From Brachyspira intermedia PWS/A (GTDB taxonomy: Bacteria > Spirochaetota > Brachyspiria > Brachyspirales > Brachyspiraceae), in the NCBI RefSeq assembly GCF_000223215.1, contig NC_017243.1, forward strand, positions 3,100,001 through 3,164,000: a stretch of DNA of 64,000 nucleotides, written 5' to 3'. The notes under the pieces are model-generated. The model was not told the origin of the DNA. It saw only the letters and a program-made list of their open reading frames with translations, and ran no database searches. A program made the translations under genes and the position numbers. Below, piece by piece: positions 10,482 to 17,861 of this stretch. The first letter of the stretch is position 1. The number at the start of each line of letters is the position of its first letter.

Positions 10482-11066
10482 ATGTACAAATTGAATACTT
10501 ATGTTGTATATCCTATGTACGGTATATGCAAAGTTGTGGGAATATCAGATAATAAAGTTAATTCTAATCTAGTAGAATGTTATGTTCTAGAATGTGAAAG
10601 TGAAAATATTACATTAAAAGTGCCTATAAATAGAGTTAAAGAATATCGTATAAGAAAGATTATATCTAAAGCAGAAGCTGATAATCTTTTAAATATATTA
10701 CAGACAAAACCTCATGATATAGAAAACAATTGGAAAATAAGATACCAAGAAAACGAAGAAAAGCTAAGAAGCGGAGATATTAAAGATACGATAGAAGTTG
10801 CAAGAAGTTTATTCACAAGAAACAAATTAAAAGAACTTTCTGCAAGCGAAAAGCGTTTATATGAAAAAGCTTATATGTTTATAGTTAATGAAATTAGTAT
10901 AGCATTAAAAAAAGATAGAGATGAAATTGAAGATATAGTATCAAATGCTTTGGAGAAGTCAGCTAAGAAATTCAAGACTAAGCCGTTAGAAAAAGAAAAA
11001 GTAGTTAAAGAAAAAGAAGAAAAAGATACTTCTAAAAACGGACAAAAAAAAGAAAAAAGAGGCTGA
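10482..11066 (+). CDS. CarD/CdnL-family transcriptional regulator
   Basis: A 194-residue protein. Its first 60 residues match the CarD/TRCF RNA-polymerase-interacting domain (VVYPMYGICKVVGI, then LKVPINRVKEYRIRKI). An all-helical domain follows, with a lysine/glutamate-rich tail from about residue 165. Family members bind the RNA polymerase beta lobe and stabilise open complexes, often at rRNA and growth-related promoters. The C-terminal tail is longer than in minimal CdnL. The membrane PIN/TRAM gene follows 83 bp downstream, a CarD-YacL pairing also seen in Firmicutes and spirochaetes. Confidence 0.88.
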   Translation: MYKLNTYVVYPMYGICKVVGISDNKVNSNLVECYVLECESENITLKVPINRVKEYRIRKIISKAEADNLLNILQTKPHDIENNWKIRYQENEEKLRSGDIKDTIEVARSLFTRNKLKELSASEKRLYEKAYMFIVNEISIALKKDRDEIEDIVSNALEKSAKKFKTKPLEKEKVVKEKEEKDTSKNGQKKEKRG

Positions 11067-11149
11067 TAAAGAATAATACCTTATCCAGTTTATATTAGTT
11101 TATTCCTTAAAAAAATAATATGCATATAATATGAAACTAAGGGGAAATT

Positions 11150-12148
11150 ATGTGGAGAGTTGTGTATTTTGTACTATCTTGTATAGTACTAGCTGTGGAT
11201 TATTTTATACTGAAACATTTTAATTATCAAACATTAACAGTATTCATAATTAGTGCGGTATTGGTATTTTTATTTGAGTTTTTGTTTATTAGAAAGAAAA
11301 CTTCTAAAATCATACTAGGTTTTTTTATAGCATTCTTTTTGACATTAATAACTGTACTTTTAACTATAAGTACAATTAATACAGTAGGAATAACTTTATC
11401 ATTAAATGAAAAATTAATCATTCTATTCGTAGAAGGATATTTGATTTTTGGTATTATTATAGCTTTCATACCAAGCATATCAAATATGTTTAAACTTACA
11501 AAGCAGGATAAAACTAAAACCGCTAAAATATTAGACACATCTGTAATAGTAGACGGAAGAATATATGATATTGCAGAAAAGAAATTTTTTGACGGACTTC
11601 TTATACTTCCAGAATTTGTCATAAAGGAAGTGCAGTTTTTAAGCGATGCAAGAGATCCGCAAAAAAGAATAAGAGGAAGAAGAGCTTTAGAAATATTAAA
11701 TAAAATGAAATCTTCTAAAAACATACTTCTTTCAATAACTGATATAGATTTTCCTAATATAAAAGAAGTTGACTTGAAACTTATTGAGCTTGCTAAAAAA
11801 ATGGATGCTAAAGTAATAACAAATGATTTTAATTTAATGAAAGTAGCTTCCATACATGAAGTAGATATATTAAACATCAATGATTTAGCTAATTCTCTTC
11901 ATGTAGTTGTTTTACCGGGTGAAACTATAAATATAGATTTGATAAGAGAAGGAAAAGATAAACAGGCTTTAGGTTATTTAGAAGACGGTACAATGATAGT
12001 AGTTGACAATGCAAAACATTTAATAGGAAAGAATGTTGAAATAGAAATAGATAATGTTCTTCCTAAAGAGGCTGGAAGAGTAATATTTGCTTCTTTAGCT
12101 TCTTCTAAACCTAATAATAAAAAAAGACATGATAATAAACAGAATTAA
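11150..12148 (+). CDS. PIN and TRAM domain membrane protein (YacL-like)
   Basis: A 332-residue protein with four N-terminal transmembrane segments (about residues 4-115). A PIN nuclease-like domain begins at LDTSVIVDGRIYD (about residue 130) and includes the acidic VITNDFNL motif. A TRAM RNA-binding domain follows (LPGETINIDLIREGKD to about residue 315). This is the YacL architecture. PIN domains are metal-dependent ribonucleases; the substrate of this family is unknown. Start supported by AAGGGG upstream. The cyclase-family gene begins 6 bp after its stop, implying co-transcription. Confidence 0.88.
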   Translation: MWRVVYFVLSCIVLAVDYFILKHFNYQTLTVFIISAVLVFLFEFLFIRKKTSKIILGFFIAFFLTLITVLLTISTINTVGITLSLNEKLIILFVEGYLIFGIIIAFIPSISNMFKLTKQDKTKTAKILDTSVIVDGRIYDIAEKKFFDGLLILPEFVIKEVQFLSDARDPQKRIRGRRALEILNKMKSSKNILLSITDIDFPNIKEVDLKLIELAKKMDAKVITNDFNLMKVASIHEVDILNINDLANSLHVVVLPGETINIDLIREGKDKQALGYLEDGTMIVVDNAKHLIGKNVEIEIDNVLPKEAGRVIFASLASSKPNNKKRHDNKQN

Positions 12149-12154
12149 AAAAAT

Positions 12155-12775
12155 ATGATAATAGATCTTTCAGCTGAAATATATAACAATATGCCTCATT
12201 ATCCTGATGATATTGATGTGAAAGTTTCAGCTGAAAACTATGAATATTTTAATATCACAAATATATCTATGTGCGTGCATACTGCAACTCATATTGATAC
12301 CCCTCTTCATTGCATAAAAGGCAAAGATTCTGCTGCAAGTATAGATTTAAATTATTTTGTTGGAAATGCTTATTGTATTGATATAATGCCTGATAATGAT
12401 AATAAAATAAATTTTGATGATAATTTCAATTTTGACATAATAAAAGAATGCAATATACTTCTTATTAATACATATTGGCATAAGAATATTAATACAGAAA
12501 AACATTATAAAAATTTTCCATATTTGAGTGAAAGTTTTGCATATAAGCTTATAGATTTAAAAATAAAAACTATAGGAATAGATACTCCTTCAGTTGATTC
12601 AATTTCAAATAATAACTTGATACATAATATTTTATTTTCTAATGATATATGTATTGTAGAAAATCTTACAAATTTAGAAAAAGTATCTCATAAAAAATTC
12701 TTTTTCAGTGCCGCACCTTTAAAAATCAAAGGAAGTGAAGGTTCTCCAGTTAGAGCCTATGCTATTATAGATTAA
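12155..12775 (+). CDS. Cyclase-family metal-dependent hydrolase
   Basis: A 206-residue protein of the kynurenine formamidase/isatin hydrolase superfamily (PF04199). The metal-binding motif appears as HTATHIDTPLHC (near residue 43), a variant of HxGTHxDxPxH with Ala for Gly, and a later IGIDTPSVDS matches the second conserved block. Members hydrolyse amide or ester bonds using zinc or manganese. With no other kynurenine-pathway gene nearby, the substrate is unknown. It starts 6 bp after the PIN/TRAM gene and has no strong ribosome site, so translation may be coupled. Confidence 0.8.
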   Translation: MIIDLSAEIYNNMPHYPDDIDVKVSAENYEYFNITNISMCVHTATHIDTPLHCIKGKDSAASIDLNYFVGNAYCIDIMPDNDNKINFDDNFNFDIIKECNILLINTYWHKNINTEKHYKNFPYLSESFAYKLIDLKIKTIGIDTPSVDSISNNNLIHNILFSNDICIVENLTNLEKVSHKKFFFSAAPLKIKGSEGSPVRAYAIID

Positions 12776-12807
12776 TAATGATGATAAAAAATACTTATAA
12801 ATAATAT

Positions 12808-12839
12808 AAAAACCATGTCAGAAATTCTGCATGGTTTTT
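12808..12839. terminator. Bidirectional intrinsic terminator
   Basis: AAAAACCATG (12808-12817) pairs with CATGGTTTTT (12830-12839), with extra CAG/CTG pairing inside the loop. A/T runs on both sides let it serve the cyclase gene (plus) and the convergent barrel gene (minus), which end 33 bp and 17 bp away. Confidence 0.85.
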
Positions 12840-12856
12840 ATTTTTAATTAAAATTA

Positions 12857-13498
12857 TTAGAATCTTATACCTATTTGTCCGCCTATATCAAATCCTCCGA
12901 ATGTTACTTTCGGAGCAACATTTTTATATTCCATAACAGGGAAATCATAAGACATATATATACCCAAAGTAAAGTTATATAATAAAAGAAAATCTAAACT
13001 TGCTTTAAGATAAGGTATATATAAATTATTAAAATTATTTTGAAGCTGTTTTAAATCATATTTTTCAGTATGCTCTCCGCCGCTATTTTCTTTAGAGTAA
13101 CTGCTTCCGCCAAGAGGAAATTTTACTCCAGCACCTACACCAATAGACAAAAATAATATATCAATTTTAGGCATTAAACCTATACTCAAGCTATCAAATG
13201 TTAAATTTTCTTTGTTAATATCTGATTTATAAGCGAATACATCTCTTTGATATCCAAAATCTAAAGCTATTCCTAAAGATAAAACACTTAAATCAAAATA
13301 ATAATTAGGTCTTAAATATACTCCAAATTCAAAACCTCCATCCGGCTTCAATGTTTTATTTTCTTTTCCATCTTCATAAAAAAAACCAATACCTGCTCCT
13401 AAAGGTACAGTTAAATCAACTCCAAAACCGCTTTTAGCCATAAGATTTGTGCTTATAGTTATTATTAACATTGAAGTTATTAATAAAATTTTCTTCAT
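12857..13498 (-). CDS. Predicted outer-membrane beta-barrel protein
   Basis: A 213-residue protein with a Sec signal peptide (KKILLITSMLIITISTNLMAKS, cleavage near residue 20). The mature part has alternating hydrophobic strands rich in glycine and aromatic residues and ends in an aromatic C-terminus (IGGQIGIRF), as expected for a small outer-membrane barrel. It contains repeated GFEFGVYLRPN- and GVGAGVKFPLG-type strands. No specific family is recognised. The ATG at 13498 fits AGAGG upstream; the earlier GTG at 13510 overlaps that site and is rejected. Confidence 0.75.
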   Translation of the reverse strand: MKKILLITSMLIITISTNLMAKSGFGVDLTVPLGAGIGFFYEDGKENKTLKPDGGFEFGVYLRPNYYFDLSVLSLGIALDFGYQRDVFAYKSDINKENLTFDSLSIGLMPKIDILFLSIGVGAGVKFPLGGSSYSKENSGGEHTEKYDLKQLQNNFNNLYIPYLKASLDFLLLYNFTLGIYMSYDFPVMEYKNVAPKVTFGGFDIGGQIGIRF

Positions 13499-13652
13499 AA
13501 TATTGCTCACCTCTTTATATAAAATTAACTCTTTTTATAATATAATAATATTATATATTTTTTCAACTAATATATTTATAATAAATAATTATTTTATATG
13601 TCTTTTTTGCAACTTTGGCGAAGCCAAAAAAGTTGATAAAAAAATTACACGT

Positions 13653-13690
13653 AAAAAGAGCCTGCCATTTTTCAAATAGCAGGCACTCGT
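13653..13690 (-). terminator. Intrinsic terminator downstream of the Rpn-family gene
   Basis: GCCTGC (13660-13665) pairs with GCAGGC (13679-13684), and the minus strand then runs into five Ts. A near-identical hairpin occurs at 14788-14826, so this terminator block is itself duplicated around the Rpn gene. Confidence 0.8.
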
Positions 13691-13784
13691 AATTTTTTTA
13701 TTTCTTTATTTATACATAAAAAAATTATTCACTTATAGTGTCTAGTAAATGATTCTGTCCGCATTATAGGAATTTACTAAATGC

Positions 13785-14681
13785 TCATAATTTTTTTATT
13801 TCTTCTATGCTCAAATCTGTATTTTCACTTATTATTTTTATATCTATTCCTGATTCTTTTAATTTTTTAGCTATGGATATTTGCTGTTCTTTTTTACCTT
13901 GTTCTATACCCTCTCTTTTACCTTGTTCTATACCCTCTCTTTTACCTTCATCTCTCTCTCTTTTTAACATTATAGTTTGACCATATAAAAAAGCATCCCT
14001 AGCATTATAAACTTCCATTTCTTCTTTACTTGATATAAATCTCTCATATTTATCTATTACTTTAGGCATAATATCATTAACCTCCTTTAATTTATCTTTT
14101 ACTTCATCTAAATCTTTAACTGTAAAAAACTCTATCCAAGATAATATTTTATTTTTCTTAATATCATCTATATCTGAACTATTTAATACTTTTATAAATC
14201 TTGGTACTTCTATTATATGCATCTGCATCATATCCAATGACACACTATGATTCTCAGTATCTATTAATTTAAAACATCTATGAGGCTTACCTTCATCATA
14301 AAAATCCATATTAAAGTTCACAAAATTAATACTTATAACCTGACTAATAATATCATAGGGTTCATTTTCATTAATTTCACTTACTACATTTTTTGATATA
14401 TAATAAAATATCCTTTTTACAAAATCAATATTTCCAGATAATTGTATCTCTATAATTATTTTTTTATTGTCCTTTGTTCTAGCTTTAACATCAAGAACAG
14501 ATTCTTTGAGATTAATATTTTCAGGCAGATTATGAGGATTTATAATTTCTAAATCATGTACTTCATCAAATTTTGAATCTCTAAGTACACAATTTACTAT
14601 ATTTTCTAATATATCTTCATTTCCAAGAGAGCCTAGAAGGTAACGCACAAAGTAATCGTTCATTCTGTTAATATTTCTCAT
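13785..14681 (-). CDS. Rpn-family recombination-promoting nuclease / PD-(D/E)XK transposase-like protein
   Basis: A 298-residue protein of the PDDEXK_2 group. The nuclease core shows ESVLDVKAR (acidic residue) and KKIIIEIQLS (ExQ) near residues 60-90, and the N-terminus (MNDYFVRYLLG) is typical of the family. Rpn proteins are DNA endonucleases linked to recombination, present in many copies in some spirochaetes. The C-terminus has a repeated EGIEQGKR octapeptide encoded by a 24-bp tandem repeat (about 13897-13944), then a short helical domain. ATG at 14681 is chosen from the family N-terminus; 14663 is also possible, and neither has a strong ribosome site. Confidence 0.82.
   Translation of the reverse strand: MRNINRMNDYFVRYLLGSLGNEDILENIVNCVLRDSKFDEVHDLEIINPHNLPENINLKESVLDVKARTKDNKKIIIEIQLSGNIDFVKRIFYYISKNVVSEINENEPYDIISQVISINFVNFNMDFYDEGKPHRCFKLIDTENHSVSLDMMQMHIIEVPRFIKVLNSSDIDDIKKNKILSWIEFFTVKDLDEVKDKLKEVNDIMPKVIDKYERFISSKEEMEVYNARDAFLYGQTIMLKRERDEGKREGIEQGKREGIEQGKKEQQISIAKKLKESGIDIKIISENTDLSIEEIKKL
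13897..13944. repeat. 24-bp tandem repeat in the Rpn gene
   Basis: Two adjacent near-perfect 24-bp units, plus a partial third, encode EGIEQGKR repeats. The unit is a multiple of three, so copy-number changes would keep the reading frame. Confidence 0.85.
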
Positions 14682-14787
14682 AAACAAATTATAACAAATA
14701 AATATATAAAAGTAAATTAAGAAAATATTTATTACTAGCACTATTTTTGAAAATATAAGACTTTTATTTATAAGAAAAAACTATTCA

Positions 14788-14826
14788 TTAAAAGAGCCTG
14801 ACATTTTTTAAATAGCAGGCACTCGT
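14788..14826 (-). terminator. Duplicate of the Rpn-side terminator
   Basis: AGAGCCTG/CAGGCACT stem (GCCTG 14796-14800, CAGGC 14816-14820), about 90 percent alike to the hairpin at 13653-13690. It lies downstream of the duplicated 3' end of the oxidoreductase gamma gene. Confidence 0.65.
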
Positions 14827-14844
14827 AATTTTTTATATCAAGCT

Positions 14845-14921
14845 TTTTTATTTATTAAATATTTTCTTCTATTAAGATACTAAATCCTTAACGGCATCGC
14901 GTCCGGCATTAAGAGCCTTTT
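14845..14921 (-). pseudogene. Duplicated 3' end of the oxidoreductase gamma gene
   Basis: These 77 bp repeat 14988-15064 with a single mismatch and a constant offset of 143 bp. They include the last 17 or so codons of the gamma subunit gene (ending in the KDLVS stop region) and its 3' flank. There is no start codon or body, so this is a gene-end remnant left by a local duplication or deletion. It carries its own downstream hairpin (14788-14826). Confidence 0.85.
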
Positions 14922-14947
14922 TTATTTATATATAAAAAAGTTTTCGC

Positions 14948-14980
14948 TAAAAAACCTCTGCACTCTTACGAGTACAGAGG
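14948..14980 (-). terminator. Intrinsic terminator of the vor/kor operon
   Basis: CCTCTGCACTC (14955-14965) pairs with GAGTACAGAGG (14970-14980), with one mismatch, followed on the minus strand by TTTTTT. It is 35 bp after the gamma subunit stop. Confidence 0.9.
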
Positions 14981-15014
14981 CTCAAACTTTTTATTTATTA
15001 AATATTTTCTTCTA

Positions 15015-15569
15015 TTAAGATACTAAATCCTTAACAGCATCGCGTCCGGCATTAAGAGCCTTTTCATTGGACGGAAGAAAATCTTTCTTACGCTCTCCGA
15101 ATACCTTTAAAAATGCCTGCTGTACGCTGTCAAATGATACTATATTATGAAGTGTAAGCAAAGCACCAAGCATAACCATATTAGCAGATTTAGGATTACC
15201 TATATCGCCTGCTATTTTATTTGCTTCAACATAAGCAACTTTTATATCATCTCTTGAAGCCTTTTTATCTATCAAAGATGAATTTATTAAAAGTATTCCA
15301 TTAGGAAGAACATCTTTTTCAAATTTGGTAAGAGAAGGAAGATTCATGATAACTGCTGCACTAGCATCATGAGAAATCATAGGAGAACCCACAAGTTCAT
15401 CACTTACAACTACCGAACAATTAGCAGTACCTCCTCTCATTTCAGGGCCATAAGAAGGACACCAAGTAACATGCTTATTTTCTATCATTCCGGCATAGGC
15501 TATCATCTGTCCCATAGACATAACACCCTGTCCGCCGAAGCCTGCAAAAATAATTCTTTCTGTACTCAT
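15015..15569 (-). CDS. 2-oxoacid:ferredoxin oxidoreductase, gamma subunit
   Basis: A 184-residue gamma subunit with the family N-terminus (IIFAGFGGQGVMSMGQMIAYAG) and the conserved SYGPEMRGGTANCSVVVSD block near residue 40. It is the last gene of a four-subunit complex that decarboxylates a 2-oxoacid with CoA and reduces ferredoxin. It has a GGAGG site and starts 15 bp after the beta gene. The VorC/KorC assignment depends on substrate, which sequence alone does not settle. Its 3' end is duplicated downstream. Confidence 0.9.
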   Translation of the reverse strand: MSTERIIFAGFGGQGVMSMGQMIAYAGMIENKHVTWCPSYGPEMRGGTANCSVVVSDELVGSPMISHDASAAVIMNLPSLTKFEKDVLPNGILLINSSLIDKKASRDDIKVAYVEANKIAGDIGNPKSANMVMLGALLTLHNIVSFDSVQQAFLKVFGERKKDFLPSNEKALNAGRDAVKDLVS

Positions 15570-15584
15570 ATATTCCCTCCTTTT

Positions 15585-16319
15585 TTAAGCATCATTTCTA
15601 AAATTACCAAGAGGATAATGAGGTATCATATATTCTCTTATCCATTTATGAGATTCAGTAGGTGCTATTCCCCAGTTAGTAGTACAGCTTGTAAGCATTT
15701 CTACTATAGAAAAGCCTTTTCCTGCAATCTGATTTTCAAAAGCCTTTTTAACTGCAACTTTAGCCTTTCTAATATTCGCAGGACTGTCTAAAGCGACTCT
15801 CTCAACAAAAGTAGCACCTTCCAAAGTAGCAAGCATTTCGCATACTCTTATAGGTTTACCTGCTCTGTGGAAATCTCTTCCAGCCTGTGTAGTAGTTGTT
15901 CTTTGTCCTTCCAAAGTTGTAGGCGCCATCTGTCCGCCTGTCATTCCGTAAATTGCATTATTCAAAAATATTACTGTAATATTCTCTCCTCTTGCAGCGG
16001 CATGTACTATCTCGGCAGTACCTATTGCAGCTAAATCTCCATCACCTTGAAGTGTAAATACAACACTGTCATGAATGGCTCTTTTTATACCTGTAGCAAC
16101 AGCCGGAGCTCTTCCATGTGCTGCCTGCTGCATATCACAATTAAAATATTTATAAGCAAGTACAGAACATCCTACTGAAGCTATTCCTACAGTTCTGTCA
16201 AGTACATTAAGTTCTTCTAAACATTCAGCTATTATTCTTTGAGAAGTACCATGCATACAACCGGGACAATAATGTGTCCTTGCATCTGTTAATCCTTTTG
16301 ATTTTTCAAATACTGTCAT
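15585..16319 (-). CDS. 2-oxoacid:ferredoxin oxidoreductase, beta (thiamine pyrophosphate) subunit
   Basis: A 244-residue TPP-binding subunit. YCPGCMHG near residue 17 provides two Fe-S cysteines. QGDGDLAAIG near residue 95 is the GDG motif that begins TPP/Mg binding, continuing to FLNNAIYGMTGGQMAPTT. Its ATG overlaps the alpha stop codon (ATGA at 16316-16319), and the AGGAGGT site lies inside the 3' end of the alpha gene, so translation of the two is coupled. The sequence resembles Vor/Kor beta subunits more than pyruvate enzymes, which in this window are a separate fused system at 25-28 kb. Confidence 0.92.
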   Translation of the reverse strand: MTVFEKSKGLTDARTHYCPGCMHGTSQRIIAECLEELNVLDRTVGIASVGCSVLAYKYFNCDMQQAAHGRAPAVATGIKRAIHDSVVFTLQGDGDLAAIGTAEIVHAAARGENITVIFLNNAIYGMTGGQMAPTTLEGQRTTTTQAGRDFHRAGKPIRVCEMLATLEGATFVERVALDSPANIRKAKVAVKKAFENQIAGKGFSIVEMLTSCTTNWGIAPTESHKWIREYMIPHYPLGNFRNDA

Positions 16320-17373
16320 AATAAACCTCCTGCTAAAACTCTCACATTATCTATTATCTCATGAGAAGTAGGTACCAAACCGCCAGCCTTTCCATAGAAT
16401 TTAACAGGAACTTTACATTCTACTGCGAGTTTTACATCATCAACCATCTGTCCCATGCTCAGTTCAACACTTATATACATTTTGCAATTAGGGTTATCAA
16501 ATGCTTTAACAGGAAAAGGCCATAAAGTTTGAGGTCTAATCATACCTACCTTCTTGCCTTCTTCTCTAAATTTATCAACAACACCTCTTACTATTCTTGA
16601 CATAGTACCATAAGAAACAAATATTAACTCTGCATCATCTGTATGATATTTTTCTGCTCTTGCTTCTTTTTCTTTTATTTCATCGTATTTTTTCTGCAAA
16701 TGTAGATTATGTTCATATAATAATTCAGGCTCTAAATAAAGAGAGTTAATTATATTATTTTTTTCTCTTTTGCCTCTTTTTCCGCATGCAGCCCAAGTTT
16801 TTTCTTTTATCTCATACTTTGGCTTATATACTATATCTACAGGCTCCATCATCTGACCTATAAAACCATCAGCAGCAACATAAACAGGTGTTCTGTAATG
16901 ATCAGCTATATCAAAAGCCTCCATTATCATATCAGCAGCTTCCTGTAAATTTGCAGGTGCTAAAACAGGACAATTATAATCCCCATCTCCTCCGCCTTTA
17001 GTCATCATATTATAATCACTTTGAGAAGGCTGTATACTTCCAAGTCCAGGACCTCCTCTCATAACATTAAGTATAACAGCAGGAACTTCCGCACCGGCAA
17101 GATATGATATACCTTCCTGTTTTAAAGCTATACCCGGAGAAGAAGAAGAAGTCATAGCTCTTACTCCAGCTCCGCCTGCCCCATAAACCATATTAATAGC
17201 AGCAACCTCACTTTCTGCCTGCACAAATGATCCACCTGATTCATACATAGCTTTTGACATAAATTCAGGTATCTCATTCTGCGGAGTAATAGGATACCCA
17301 AAAAACATTTACATCCTGCAGCAATAGCCGCACTAGCCATAGCCTCATTTCCTTTCATTAATGTCCTAGCCAT
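16316..17373 (-). CDS. 2-oxoacid:ferredoxin oxidoreductase, alpha subunit (VorB/KorA-like), frameshifted
   Basis: The intact family length (352 residues) is restored only if one base is added. Codons from ATG 17373 read MARTLMKGNEAMASAAIAAG then GCKCF, after which the frame shifts at a T6 run (17300-17305). The conserved continuation FFGYPITPQNEIPEF is in the next frame and runs uninterrupted to 16316. Seven Ts would give the full protein. The start overlaps the ferredoxin stop by one base (TAATG). Domains are the alpha pyrimidine-binding region and a C-terminal transketolase-like domain. Because this is a central enzyme with conserved flanking subunits, a sequencing error or recent mutation is as likely as a lost gene; an internal ATG at 17308 could give a shortened product. 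Confidence 0.85.
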
Positions 17374-17606
17374 TATTTACCCTCCTCTTTGTCTAACCTT
17401 TCTACTGTTATACATATATCCGGACACATCATCGCACAATTAGCACAGCCTATACATTTTTCCATATCAGTAACAGCTGCCGGATAATATCCCCAAGAAT
17501 TCATATTTTCTTTATCTAAATACAGTATCTTAGTTGGACAAACAGATATGCAATTAGAACATCCTTTACATTGTTCTCTATCAATAGTAACTCTGCCTTT
17601 AGCCAT
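17373..17606 (-). CDS. 2-oxoacid:ferredoxin oxidoreductase, delta (ferredoxin-like) subunit
   Basis: A 77-residue 2[4Fe-4S] protein. CKGCSNCISVCP (near residue 13) and CIGCANCAMMCP (near residue 52) are the two cluster motifs. It passes electrons from the TPP site to external ferredoxin. It is the first gene of the delta-alpha-beta-gamma operon, with a strong AAGGAGG site, and its stop codon overlaps the alpha start. This gene order matches Vor/Kor operons. Confidence 0.93.
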   Translation of the reverse strand: MAKGRVTIDREQCKGCSNCISVCPTKILYLDKENMNSWGYYPAAVTDMEKCIGCANCAMMCPDICITVERLDKEEGK

Positions 17607-17861
17607 ATATCCTCCTTCATTGATATTAAACTTTATTAATATAATATAATAAATATTATAAAAAAACTACCGGTACAATACCGGAACAATATTATATTAT
17701 ATTTAAAAATATTGATTTGTCAAAATTTAATATAAAAATAAAAATAAATCAATGAATAATATTAACTATATATTATGAATAATATTAACTATTATATATA
17801 GTAATTATTATATTTTTGTATATAATTATAAGAATAATGTATTTTATTGGAGTGATCATTA

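Noticed and set aside
13449-13679. 76-codon plus-strand open frame upstream of the Rpn gene
   Set aside because: Overlaps the signal peptide of the barrel gene on the opposite strand and a terminator, with composition typical of AT-rich chance frames and no ribosome site.
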